Shown: piece after piece, positions 1-9,163 of the stretch
Numbering within the stretch: position 1 is the stretch's first letter
How the letters are laid out: every line of letters begins with the position of its first letter
NCBI GenBank assembly: GCA_021802545.1
Contig: JAJZRS010000014.1
Span: forward strand, 1-64,000
Source of the DNA: Pseudomonadota bacterium
GTDB lineage: Bacteria; Pseudomonadota; Gammaproteobacteria; Burkholderiales; JABEVD01
Length of the DNA: 64,000 nucleotides
Direction: 5' to 3'
Made by a program: the position numbers and the translations under genes
Notes under the pieces: generated by a model
Told to the model about the DNA's origin: nothing
The model's database searches: none
The model's input: the letters and a program-made list of their open reading frames with translations, nothing else

Positions 1-17
1 TGTGCAATAATCAAAAA

Positions 18-575
18 ATGAAGGAAGCGATCAAATCAGGGCGAGGCGGCCATCGGACGGGGGCGGGCAGGAAGCCGGGTTCCGGGACATACAGCGAACC
101 CACCAAGCCGATCAGGGTTCCATTGAGCCAGGTCGAAAAAATTCTCGTCTACCTTTCAGATTGCAGACAGGCTTCGCTCGATGTCCCGAGCAGGACGATC
201 CCGGTCATGTCCCACTGCATTCCTGCGGGGTTTCCGAGCCCCGCGGAAGATCATGTCGAAGACAGGGTGGACCTCAACGAGCATTTGATCCTGCACCGGG
301 AGGCCTCCTTCATCCTGAGGGTTTCCGGATGGTCTATGGTCGGGGCGGGCATCCATGACGGGGACGAAATCATCGTCGACCGCGCGATCGAGCCGAATGA
401 CGGGCATGTCGTCGTGGCCGTGGTCGACGGGGAGCTCACGGTGAAGCGATTAAGGAAATCAGGCAAGACCGTCAGGCTTGTCGCCGAAAATCCCGAATAT
501 CCCGACATCGAATTCATTGAAGGGGAAGAGCTCGTCGTCTGGGGCGTTGTCACGCGCGTGTTGCACAAGCTATGA
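18..575 (+). CDS. umuD: UmuD-like translesion polymerase V accessory protein (S24 peptidase)
   Basis: 185 aa; S24 core with GWSM serine and TVKRL lysine, likely autocleavage site CIPAGF; overlaps start of UmuC. Confidence 0.9.
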   Translation: MKEAIKSGRGGHRTGAGRKPGSGTYSEPTKPIRVPLSQVEKILVYLSDCRQASLDVPSRTIPVMSHCIPAGFPSPAEDHVEDRVDLNEHLILHREASFILRVSGWSMVGAGIHDGDEIIVDRAIEPNDGHVVVAVVDGELTVKRLRKSGKTVRLVAENPEYPDIEFIEGEELVVWGVVTRVLHKL

Positions 576-1840
576 AGATCGCGCTGGTGGACGTCAACAA
601 CTGCTTCGTCAGCTGCGAAAGGGTCTTTGCGCCCAACCTGGAGGGAAGGCCGGTGGTGGTGCTTTCCAGCAACGACGGCTGCGTGGTGGCGAGATCGAAC
701 GAGGCGAAGGCGCTCGGCATCCCCATGGGAATACCCTGGTTCAAGGCGAAGGGCATCGCACAAGGCGTCGTTCCGCTTTCAAGCAATTTTGCGCTCTACG
801 CGGACATGTCGAACCGGTTCATGTCCATCCTCTCGACCTTTTCTCCGAATATCGAAACCTATTCGATAGACGAATGTTTCCTCGATTTTTCCGGTTTTTC
901 CTTCGATCTTTCAGGATATGCGCAGCAGATCAGGAAAAGGGTGAAGCAATGGATAGGACTTCCGGTCTGCGTCGGGATCGGTTCCACCAAGACGCTCGCC
1001 AAGCTCGCCAACCATGTCGCGAAGAAGCGGAGCGAATGGCAAGGGGTGTGCGATTTCACTTCCATGGAAGAGGCAAGACTCGACAGGCTGTTTTCCGAAA
1101 TCGACGTCGGAGAAGTGTGGGGGGTTGGAAAAAAACTGAAAGAAGGGCTGGATTCGATCGGCATCGGATCGGTGTTCGAGCTCAAATCTGCAGACCAGGC
1201 CAGGATGAAGGCGCTTTTCGGCATCAACCTCGGTCGAATGGTTTCGGAATTGAATGGGAATGCCTGCCGCGACCTCGAGATAGTCTCCCCGAACCAGCAT
1301 GGCATCATGTCGAGCCGCTCATTCGGAAGGGGCGTTTTCGCCTGCGAGGAGCTTGAGGAAGCGGCCTCTCTCCATGTCTCGATCGCAGCGCAAAAGCTGA
1401 GAGCCCAGGGATCGGTATGCGGCGCCGTCCAGGTTTATATCAGGACAAGCCCGTTCTCGCTTGATGCCTATGCCATGGGATCGACAGTACCTTTGATGGA
1501 CTCCACGGACGATACCCTCCTCCTGATCAAAGCCGCGTTGTCCGGATTGCGGCGGATATATCGCCCCGGATATGCCTACGCCAAGGCGGGCATCGTGTTG
1601 ATCGAGCTGTCGGACAAGCGCCGACAGACAGCGGATCTCTTCGCCGACAGGGAAGAGGCCTCGAAGCGGTCAAGGCTGATGAAAACGCTGGATGAAATCA
1701 ATCTCCGCCATGGGCGGAACAAGGTCGGCCCCGGGATTTCCGGCATTTCGGCAGACCGGTCATGGTCGACGAAGAAGGGAAACAGAACGCCTGCCTATAC
1801 CACTGACTGGAAAGCGCTTCCGGTCGCGCTTGCACTGTAA
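572..1840 (+). CDS. umuC: Y-family DNA polymerase V catalytic subunit UmuC
   Basis: 422 aa; [43 protein letters not shown] motifs; ATGA overlap with umuD. Confidence 0.95.
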   Translation: MKIALVDVNNCFVSCERVFAPNLEGRPVVVLSSNDGCVVARSNEAKALGIPMGIPWFKAKGIAQGVVPLSSNFALYADMSNRFMSILSTFSPNIETYSIDECFLDFSGFSFDLSGYAQQIRKRVKQWIGLPVCVGIGSTKTLAKLANHVAKKRSEWQGVCDFTSMEEARLDRLFSEIDVGEVWGVGKKLKEGLDSIGIGSVFELKSADQARMKALFGINLGRMVSELNGNACRDLEIVSPNQHGIMSSRSFGRGVFACEELEEAASLHVSIAAQKLRAQGSVCGAVQVYIRTSPFSLDAYAMGSTVPLMDSTDDTLLLIKAALSGLRRIYRPGYAYAKAGIVLIELSDKRRQTADLFADREEASKRSRLMKTLDEINLRHGRNKVGPGISGISADRSWSTKKGNRTPAYTTDWKALPVALAL

Positions 1841-1922
1841 CCATACTGTCATGATATCCTATAGATATTTTCTTTCGGCATGCCTATAATGCAAGCCTTT
1901 TCATATCGATGCGGAAGGCTTC

Positions 1923-2075
1923 ATGGGGCAAGTCATAGACGACAGGAGCGAAGACTGGTTCAGGCTCATCATGGATGCAGTGAAAAAAGGCACTGGGGGA
2001 GAATCGATCGCGGAATTGATTTCCGCCGAGATCGAAGGCAGAAAGCCTGAAGAAAAGGACGCTGCCCAGCGCTGA
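1923..2075 (+). CDS. small hypothetical protein (50 aa)
   Basis: Read directly: MGQVIDDRSEDWFRLIMDAVKKGTGGESIAELISAEIEGRKPEEKDAAQR; GGAAGG ribosome-binding site just upstream and TATAAT at 1885-1890; below ORF-track length cutoff. Confidence 0.5.
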   Translation: MGQVIDDRSEDWFRLIMDAVKKGTGGESIAELISAEIEGRKPEEKDAAQR

Positions 2076-2167
2076 GATGTTCGGTCTTCTGTCCTGAAAG
2101 GCGAAAAGGTGAGGGTGAATGAAGCCCTGAACCCTGTTATCATCGCCTAAAAAGAACGGGAGGCTTC

Positions 2168-3526
2168 ATGAGAATTTCCTTTCACGGCGCGGACCGCGGC
2201 GTCACCGGATCCTGCCACATGGTGGAATGCTGCGGGAAAAAAATCCTGATAGACTGCGGCCTCTACCAGGGAGGCAGGGAACTCGAGGAAGAGAATGCGG
2301 AGCCTTTCGGCTTCGAGCCTGCGGAAATCGATTACGTTCTGCTCACCCATGCCCATCTCGACCATTGCGGCAGGCTGCCGCTGCTCGTGAAGCGGGGTTT
2401 CAGGGGGGAGATCGTGACGACTGCTGCAACAAGGGAACTTGCGCGTCTCGTCATGATCGATTCGGCCCATCTTCAGGAAGAAGAGGTCCGCCACCATCGC
2501 AATCATTCGACACCGCTTTACACCATCCTGGACGCCTTTTACGTGCTGGATTTTTTCGGACGCATTGCAAGCTACGGCAGGCCTGTGGATATTGCGCCGA
2601 ACCTGCGCGCGACCTTTTTCGATGCGGGCCATATCCTGGGGTCGGCCAGCATCCTGCTCGAGATGCAGGAAAAGGGGGAAAAGCGGTCCGTCCTTTTTTC
2701 GGGAGACATCGGCAATACGGGAAGGCCCATATTGAGAAGCCCGGCAACCCCTGATGCGGCCGACTACGTCGTCATGGAAACCACCTATGGAGACCGCCTG
2801 CACAAGCCGTTCGAGCCGTCCGTCGAGGAGCTCTATGAAGTCGTCGAGGATACCTTCAGGCGGGGCGGGAACGTGGTCATCCCGACATTCGCCCTGGAGC
2901 GCGCGCAGGAGCTTCTGTATTTCCTGAGGGACGGCGTGGATAAGGGCAGGCTTTCCAGAACCACCCAGGTTTACCTGGATTCGCCGATGGCCATTTCGGC
3001 AACCCAGATTTTCGAGAAGCATCCCGAATGCTACGAGGAGAGGACGGCGGCGATGTTCCGCAAGGGGCGCGATCCCTTCCATCTCCAGGGCCTGCATTTC
3101 ACGCGCGAGACGGCGGAATCGATTGCCATCAACGGGATCAACGGCGGGGCAGTGATCATGGCCGGGGCAGGCATGTGCACAGGGGGGAGAATCAGGCATC
3201 ACCTCCAGAACAATCTGTGGAAGGAAAACTGCGCGGTCGTCTTCGTGGGCTATGCGGCAACCGGAACGCTGGCCAGGAAAATCATCGACGGCGCGGACGA
3301 AGTGCACATCTACGGCAGGGAAGTGCCGGTTCGCGCCCGCATCAGAACCATCAACGGCTTCTCGGCCCATGCCGATCAGGCCGAACTGCTCTCCTGGCAC
3401 GACGGCATAGGGGGGGTGAAGGCCACTTTCCTGGTCCATGGAGAGGAAGAATGCATGAGCCGTTTTGCTTCCCTCCTGAAAGGCAAGACCGTGATGCCCG
3501 CCTTGGGCAGCAGTTTCGAACTCTGA
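2168..3526 (+). CDS. MBL-fold / beta-CASP RNA-processing metallo-hydrolase
   Basis: 452 aa; LTHAHLDHCGRLP, FSGDIGNTGRPI, beta-CASP region and FSAHADQ C-terminal motif. Confidence 0.9.
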   Translation: MRISFHGADRGVTGSCHMVECCGKKILIDCGLYQGGRELEEENAEPFGFEPAEIDYVLLTHAHLDHCGRLPLLVKRGFRGEIVTTAATRELARLVMIDSAHLQEEEVRHHRNHSTPLYTILDAFYVLDFFGRIASYGRPVDIAPNLRATFFDAGHILGSASILLEMQEKGEKRSVLFSGDIGNTGRPILRSPATPDAADYVVMETTYGDRLHKPFEPSVEELYEVVEDTFRRGGNVVIPTFALERAQELLYFLRDGVDKGRLSRTTQVYLDSPMAISATQIFEKHPECYEERTAAMFRKGRDPFHLQGLHFTRETAESIAINGINGGAVIMAGAGMCTGGRIRHHLQNNLWKENCAVVFVGYAATGTLARKIIDGADEVHIYGREVPVRARIRTINGFSAHADQAELLSWHDGIGGVKATFLVHGEEECMSRFASLLKGKTVMPALGSSFEL

Positions 3527-3610
3527 GCAAAAAAAACCCGCCAAGGGGAAAGGCGGGCGCCGAATGATTCAATATAGACCACGGAAAATATTTTTCAAAT
3601 CGGAGATGAC

Positions 3611-3955
3611 ATGCCGAAAATAGGGCTGGGTTTGCTTTTGCTATTTTATGCCGCTGCCGCTTGCGCCGGCGGCTATCTCGACGGGAAGACGCTGCTCGAA
3701 AGATTTGATGCCAGGCAAAGGATGATCGGGGATACCGGGAATCTCGGCTCGGATGCGATCGATGCGGGCTTTTACATCGGCTACGTGCAGGGCGCGGTCG
3801 AGAGCATGGCGCTGTGCATTCCGGACAAGCTTGCAGCCTCCCGTGCGGAGGAGATCGTCGGAAAATACCTGAAATCCCATGCCAAGGAACTCGACAGGCC
3901 TGCAAGCCTCTTGGTGAAGAAGGCGATCGAGGAGACCTATCCGTGCAAGCGCTGA
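3611..3955 (+). CDS. secreted Rap1a/Tai-like protein
   Basis: 114 aa with signal peptide; GYVQGAVESMALCIPDKL...IVGKYLKSHAKEL...LVKKAIEETYPCKR resembles the Rap1a/Tai family pattern. Confidence 0.6.
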   Translation: MPKIGLGLLLLFYAAAACAGGYLDGKTLLERFDARQRMIGDTGNLGSDAIDAGFYIGYVQGAVESMALCIPDKLAASRAEEIVGKYLKSHAKELDRPASLLVKKAIEETYPCKR

Positions 3956-3963
3956 GGTGTGAC

Positions 3964-4572
3964 ATGGCCAGGTCCTCCATGAGCCTTGTCGAACTTGGAC
4001 TCAACAGGGGATCTTCGGGCAATCTTTCCGCGAGGTGCGAAGGCGGTTTTCTCGTCACCCCTTCAGCCATGCCGCCTGAGGCGATGAAGCCTGAAGACAT
4101 GGTGTTCATGGATTTCGAGGGCCATGTCTTATCGGGAGAGCGGCCATCCAGCGAATGGCGCTTTCACAAGGATATCCTGAAGGGCAGGCCTGAATTCGGC
4201 GCGGTCGTTCATGTCCATTCGCCATTCGCCACGACGCTTGCCTGCCTGGGGATGGAAATACCGCCTTTCCACTACATGATCGCCGCAGCAGGCGGCCATA
4301 CCATACGCTGCGCACCCTATGCGCTGTTCGGCACGCAGGCGCTTTCCGATCATGCCTTGTGCGCTCTGGAAGACAGGCGCGCCTGCCTGCTCGGCAACCA
4401 TGGCATGATCGCCTGCGGACGGGATCTGCCTGAAGCATTGGGGCTTGCCGTGGAGGTGGAATCTCTCTGCGAGCAGTACTGGAGAGCCAAGCAGATCGGC
4501 GAGCCGCGTCTCCTGACTGAAGCGGAAATGGATGAAGTGATGGAAAAATTCAGGGGATACTGGCGGCGTTAG
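3964..4572 (+). CDS. class II aldolase/adducin family protein
   Basis: NRGSSGNLSARCEGGFLVTPSAM, VVHVHSPFATTLACL, LLGNHGMIACG motifs; start chosen at ATG 3964 inside longer ORF. Confidence 0.85.
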   Translation: MARSSMSLVELGLNRGSSGNLSARCEGGFLVTPSAMPPEAMKPEDMVFMDFEGHVLSGERPSSEWRFHKDILKGRPEFGAVVHVHSPFATTLACLGMEIPPFHYMIAAAGGHTIRCAPYALFGTQALSDHALCALEDRRACLLGNHGMIACGRDLPEALGLAVEVESLCEQYWRAKQIGEPRLLTEAEMDEVMEKFRGYWRR

Positions 4573-5668
4573 TTCTGGCGGACGTCCTTCTTTCAAGCGG
4601 GATGGAAAGCGTCACGCGCGTTCCTCTCGGTTTTGCCGCCTGCACCGAAAGGGCGCCGCCCAGGGCCTGGGCGCGCTCGATCATGCCGAGGATGCCGAGG
4701 GACTTGGATGCTGCGGATTTTTTCGGGTCGATTCCCTTGCCGTCGTCGCTGACCGTCAGCACGATGTCCCGTTCGTTGGCCTTGAATTCCACTTTCACGT
4801 TCGCCGCTTCCGCATGACGTGCGATGTTCGTGAGCGTTTCCTGGAAGATGCGGAAAATGCCGGTCGCGACATCCTGGGGCACGGCAGGCTCATTGCCTTT
4901 CGTCTCGATCTTGCAGCGGATTCCGGATTTTTTTCCGAATTGCCCGAGCTGCCATTCGAGCGCGGCGAGCAATCCCAGATCGTCCAGGACGGCTGGCCTC
5001 AAAGACGTGCAGATCCGCTTGACGCTCTGGATGGCCGAATCCAGACCTTTGAAGATGTCTTCGAACTGTGCCCGGTTTCCCGATTTTTCTGCAGACCAGC
5101 TGAGATCGAATTTGATCGAGGTGAGCGTCGAGCCGAGTTCGTCGTGGATTTCCCTGGCAATGCTCGCCCTTTCCACTTCACGCGCATGCTGCAGCCTGAA
5201 GGAGAGTTCGCGCAATGCGCTGTAGGATTGCTGGAGCGCTTCCTGCTGCCGTTTGTGCTCGCTGATGTCGGAAAAGGAGAACATGACGGCGAAGGGCTGT
5301 AATTCGCTCGCAAGGACTTCCGAACTGACTTTAATCCAGGTGATGTTCCCCGCTTGCCTGGAAATCCCCATGATCACGTCCTTGCATGGTTCTCCGGTGC
5401 GCAGGGTGACGGATGGAGGGAGGTTTTTCTCGGGGAGGCGCGATCCATTTTCCCTGAAAAAATGCCAGCCCATTTCGTTCAGCTTCTTGCCGCGCATCAG
5501 ATCGCAGGGCAAGCCGAGGATGCGTTCAGCGCTGGGATTGCATCCGATAAACATGCCCGAATGGTCGAACAGCAGGATGCCGTCAGCTACGGCATCGATC
5601 ACGGACATGCATTTCTCTGCGCTGCCGAGAAATGACTGGAGTTGTCGATCGGTCATTTTCATGGACAT
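4550..5668 (-). CDS. PAS-domain sensor histidine kinase (HisKA_3/NarL-type)
   Basis: PAS region (VADGILLFDHSGMFIGCNPSAERILG), REIHDELGSTLTSIKFDLSW dimerisation motif, VSDDGKGIDP HATPase motif; likely start inside the ORF at MSMKMTDRQ. Confidence 0.85.
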   Translation of the reverse strand: MSMKMTDRQLQSFLGSAEKCMSVIDAVADGILLFDHSGMFIGCNPSAERILGLPCDLMRGKKLNEMGWHFFRENGSRLPEKNLPPSVTLRTGEPCKDVIMGISRQAGNITWIKVSSEVLASELQPFAVMFSFSDISEHKRQQEALQQSYSALRELSFRLQHAREVERASIAREIHDELGSTLTSIKFDLSWSAEKSGNRAQFEDIFKGLDSAIQSVKRICTSLRPAVLDDLGLLAALEWQLGQFGKKSGIRCKIETKGNEPAVPQDVATGIFRIFQETLTNIARHAEAANVKVEFKANERDIVLTVSDDGKGIDPKKSAASKSLGILGMIERAQALGGALSVQAAKPRGTRVTLSIPLERRTSARTNAASIP

Positions 5669-5710
5669 GGCATAAAATAAAATCATTATAGGCAGACAAG
5701 GGGCGGGGAA

Positions 5711-7399
5711 ATGAAAAAAATTCTCAAATATGCCGCGCTCTCTATTGCTGCGCTGCTGGCCATTTTCGTTGCGCTTGTCGCCTATGTCGCCATCACGGTC
5801 AATCCGAACGAATACAAGCCGCATATCGTCGATTTCGTCAGGCAGGAGACGCACCGCTCCCTGAATCTGGAAGGAAACATCGGCCTCGAGTTTTTCCCGA
5901 GGCTGGCGCTAGATCTCGGCAAGGCTTCCATGAGCGGATCAGGTGGACAGGGAGAGTTCGCGTCCGTCAACAATGCCGTCCTCGATGTCGCATGGCTTCC
6001 CCTGCTCCACGGTGCATTGCAGATCGACAAGATAGACATCGACGGGTTGCGCATCGGACTGGTCCGTCACAAGGACGGCACGACGAATTACGATGATCTT
6101 TCCGGCGGCGGAAAGGGAAAAACAGAATTCGACATCGGCGGAATCGAAGTGAAGAACGGCGCGATTTCATACGAAGACCAGAAATCGGGGAGCAAGCTCA
6201 CGCTGGACAATATCGCTCTCAAAACGGGCAGGCTGAAATCAGGGGTGCATACCGGCATTGCCCTCAAGATGGACATCGATCGGGGCGGAGAGAAATCGCA
6301 TCTCGATTTCTCGAGCGGCCTTCTCATGGAGCAGGAAAAATACAAGTTCGACAATATCGATTTGAGTTACAAGAGCGGAAAGCTTGCGGCAGCCGTCAAG
6401 GGATCTGCCGATGTCGATACGAAAGAGGAAACCGCATCGGCCGATCTTTCTTCGAGTTTCGACGCAAGCCATGTCGATGCGAAGCTCACTATGCAAGGCT
6501 TTTCTTCCCCCTTCTACCGTTTCGATGTCAGTGTCGACAAGCTTGATGCGGACAGGTATGTGTCTAAAGAGAAGGGGCCGGCCAAGCCGTTCGATCTTTC
6601 CTTTTTGAAGAAATTGAATGGGGAGGGCAAGCTTGCTGTCGGTGCGCTGAAGGTACATGGTCTCACGATTTCCAATTTGGGCGTTTCGGCGAAGGCTGCC
6701 GACGGGAGACTCGATCTCGATCCTCTCAAAGCCGACCTTTACCAGGGGAAAGCGTCAGGAAAAATCGGCATCCAGGCGATATCCTTCCCGAGATTTTCGG
6801 TCAAGGAAACGCTTTCCGGGATCAGTATCGCTCCGCTCATCAAGGATCTTGCGAACAAGGACATTGTCGAAGGCAGGGGCAATGTTTCCGTCGACTTGGC
6901 TGCGACAGGGAATGATGTCGGCGTGCTGAAGAAAACGCTGAATGGCAAGGCTGCGGTGCGTCTTGCCGACGGCGCGGTGAAGGGATTCGACATTGCCGCC
7001 ATGCTGAGAGGCTTGAAAGCGAAGGCGGGGTCTGCAAATGTGTCAGAGAAAACCGATTTCTCGGAGCTTTCGGCCACCTTCGACATCAGGAACGGCATCG
7101 CCCACAACAGCGACCTTTCCGGCAAATCTCCCCTGCTGCGCGTGGGCGGGGCAGGCGATATCGATATCGGCAGGAGCGCCATGAATTATGTCGCGAAGGT
7201 ATCGGTCGTCGGGACGCTCGAAGGACAGGGCGGGGCGGAGCTTTCATCCCTCAAGGGGCTGACCTTCCCAGTGCGCATCTCGGGTCCGTTCGATGCGCTG
7301 CATTATTCGCTCGATATGGGCGCCATGGCATCCAATGTCCTGAAATCGAAGATCGAGCAGAAGCGGAACGACCTCCTCAAAGGTCTGTTCGGACATTAA
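5711..7399 (+). CDS. AsmA family protein
   Basis: 562 aa; N-terminal TM helix and AsmA C-terminal region (GRGNVSVDLAATGNDVGVLKKTLNGKAAVRLADGAVKGFDIAAMLR). Confidence 0.9.
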   Translation: MKKILKYAALSIAALLAIFVALVAYVAITVNPNEYKPHIVDFVRQETHRSLNLEGNIGLEFFPRLALDLGKASMSGSGGQGEFASVNNAVLDVAWLPLLHGALQIDKIDIDGLRIGLVRHKDGTTNYDDLSGGGKGKTEFDIGGIEVKNGAISYEDQKSGSKLTLDNIALKTGRLKSGVHTGIALKMDIDRGGEKSHLDFSSGLLMEQEKYKFDNIDLSYKSGKLAAAVKGSADVDTKEETASADLSSSFDASHVDAKLTMQGFSSPFYRFDVSVDKLDADRYVSKEKGPAKPFDLSFLKKLNGEGKLAVGALKVHGLTISNLGVSAKAADGRLDLDPLKADLYQGKASGKIGIQAISFPRFSVKETLSGISIAPLIKDLANKDIVEGRGNVSVDLAATGNDVGVLKKTLNGKAAVRLADGAVKGFDIAAMLRGLKAKAGSANVSEKTDFSELSATFDIRNGIAHNSDLSGKSPLLRVGGAGDIDIGRSAMNYVAKVSVVGTLEGQGGAELSSLKGLTFPVRISGPFDALHYSLDMGAMASNVLKSKIEQKRNDLLKGLFGH

Positions 7400-7474
7400 C
7401 CGCCAATTTTCGCGCTTGTCAAAATATGCGCTTTTGGCTATATTGATTATCTCTATCGACAGCCGAAAATTTCC

Positions 7475-8419
7475 ATGACACTCACCGAGTTCAAGTACAT
7501 CGTGGCCCTGGCCAGGGAGAGGCATTTCGGCCGGGCGGCCAAGGCCTGTTTTGTCAGCCAGCCGACGCTGAGCGTTGCGGTCAGGAAGCTCGAAGACGAA
7601 CTCGGCGTCACGCTGTTCGAACGCGGCATGAGCGATGTTTCCGTGACGCCGATCGGGGAGATGATCGTCGTTCAGGCAAAGCGCGTGCTGGAGGAAACGA
7701 CTGCGATCAGGCAGATGGCGCACAAGGGCAAGGACCAGCTGAACGGCTCGCTCAGGATAGGCGCGATCTACACCATCGCCCCGTATCTTTTTCCGAAGCT
7801 GATCCCGATTCTGCACGAGCGCGCGCCGCTCATGCCGCTTCTGATCCAGGAGAATTTCACAAGCCGTCTTTCCGATCTTTTGAAGCGCGGAGAACTGGAC
7901 ATTGCAGTCATTTCCGCTCCCTTTTCAGAACCAGGCATCCTGACCCAGGAGCTTTACGCGGAGCCTTTCAGGGTCGCGCTGCCGGCGAACCACAAATGGG
8001 TTTCGAAGCCGTCCATCTCTGCATCGCAACTCGCCCAGGACAATCTTTTCCTGCTCGCCGCAGGAAACTGTTTCAGGGATCAGGTCCTGCAGGCGAGCCC
8101 CGCGCTCAGCAAGACCATCGCCACGACTTCGGGTCTGCAGAAGACCGTGGAAGGCAGTTCCCTGGAGACGATACGCTATATGGTCGCCTCCGGATCGGGG
8201 ATCACCGTGCTGCCGTCTACCGCGGCGGATGCCGAAGAATCGAAGAGCCCGCTGATCGAAATCAGACCGTTCGCGTCCCCTGTGCCTACGCGCCGTGTCC
8301 TGCTCGCATGGCGAAAGAGTTTCTACAGACCGCAGGCCGTGGACATGATCAGGCAGGGCATCCTGGACTGCAACCTTCCGGGCGTGACATGGCTTGAAGG
8401 CGCTATCAAAGATTCATAG
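7475..8419 (+). CDS. oxyR: LysR-family hydrogen peroxide regulator OxyR homologue (variant redox site)
   Basis: 314 aa; MTLTEFKYIVALARERHFGRAAKACFVSQPTLS and SSLETIRYMVASGSGITVLPS; Cys at codon 199, Ser at codon 208. Confidence 0.88.
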   Translation: MTLTEFKYIVALARERHFGRAAKACFVSQPTLSVAVRKLEDELGVTLFERGMSDVSVTPIGEMIVVQAKRVLEETTAIRQMAHKGKDQLNGSLRIGAIYTIAPYLFPKLIPILHERAPLMPLLIQENFTSRLSDLLKRGELDIAVISAPFSEPGILTQELYAEPFRVALPANHKWVSKPSISASQLAQDNLFLLAAGNCFRDQVLQASPALSKTIATTSGLQKTVEGSSLETIRYMVASGSGITVLPSTAADAEESKSPLIEIRPFASPVPTRRVLLAWRKSFYRPQAVDMIRQGILDCNLPGVTWLEGAIKDS

Positions 8420-8430
8420 CAAAGAGCTAT
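8416..8430 (+). promoter_or_regulatory. candidate OxyR half-operator ATAG-N7-CTAT
   Basis: ATAGCAAAGAGCTAT between oxyR and rubrerythrin gene; matches ATAG-N7-CTAT spacing of the OxyR consensus. Confidence 0.35.
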
Positions 8431-8525
8431 CAAAAGCAGGGAAACAATCAATTGGACGGGCGGTTTCTCCATCCGTAACATGGTACTTGAGCATATGCTC
8501 TTGACCATGCAAAGGAGAACAGGAA

Positions 8526-8999
8526 ATGAAACCATCGCCTACCCTGAGGAACGTCGAATCCGCCTTCGCCGGCGAATCGATGGCCCACATCAAATACCTC
8601 TATTTCGCCATGCAGTGCCGACGTTCGGGTGATGCCGAGACAGCGAAAGTGTTCGAGGGAACCGCAGCGCAGGAAATACGCCATGCCTTCGGCCACCTCG
8701 ATCTGCTCTATCCTCAATTGTCCCCGGCAGCCTGCCTGGAAATGGCGATAGAGGGAGAAACCTACGAGTACACCGAGATGTATCCTTCGTTCAGGCGGAT
8801 CGCCGAGGAAGAAGGAAGGCTGGACGCAGTGTCCGAGATCGACGAGCAGATCGCCGAATCGAAGGATCATGCGCAGCGATTCAGTTCGACGCTGAAGATG
8901 GCGGAAAAACGCTTTTCCGCCTTGGCGAAGGTCGAGGAGCGTCACGCTGCCCATTATCGGGCGACGCTCGACAAGATTTCAACCGGGAGAGCATCATGA
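8526..8999 (+). CDS. rubrerythrin family protein (no fused rubredoxin domain)
   Basis: 157 aa; [20 protein letters not shown]...[13 protein letters not shown] di-iron motifs. Confidence 0.88.
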   Translation: MKPSPTLRNVESAFAGESMAHIKYLYFAMQCRRSGDAETAKVFEGTAAQEIRHAFGHLDLLYPQLSPAACLEMAIEGETYEYTEMYPSFRRIAEEEGRLDAVSEIDEQIAESKDHAQRFSSTLKMAEKRFSALAKVEERHAAHYRATLDKISTGRAS

Positions 9000-9160
9000 A
9001 GAAATGGCAATGCGTGGTATGCGGCTTCGTTTACGACGAGGCGATGGGAATGCCCGAAGAGGGGATCAGCCCCGGGACGCGTTGGGACGACATTCCGGAG
9101 GGCTGGAATTGTCCGGACTGCGGCGTGGCGAAATCTGATTTCGAAATGGCCGAAATCTGA
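8996..9160 (+). CDS. rubredoxin
   Basis: 54 aa read directly: [54 protein letters not shown], two CxxC motifs; ATGA overlap with rubrerythrin; missing from ORF track by length. Confidence 0.95.
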   Translation: MKKWQCVVCGFVYDEAMGMPEEGISPGTRWDDIPEGWNCPDCGVAKSDFEMAEI

Positions 9161-9163
9161 ACC

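Noticed and set aside
1844-1864. Possible LexA/SOS box after umuC (ACTGTCATGATATCCTATAG)
   Set aside because: CTG-N10 is followed by CTA, not CAG; the match is too poor. The true umuD promoter lies outside the window.
2147-3544. 465-aa minus-strand ORF opposite the beta-CASP hydrolase
   Set aside because: Antisense shadow ORF; the plus-strand protein has all catalytic motifs.
3531-3557. Terminator-like CCCGCC/GGCGGG hairpin after the beta-CASP gene
   Set aside because: The A tract is on the 5' side and no T tract follows, so it is not a normal terminator for the plus-strand gene; kept out of the feature list.
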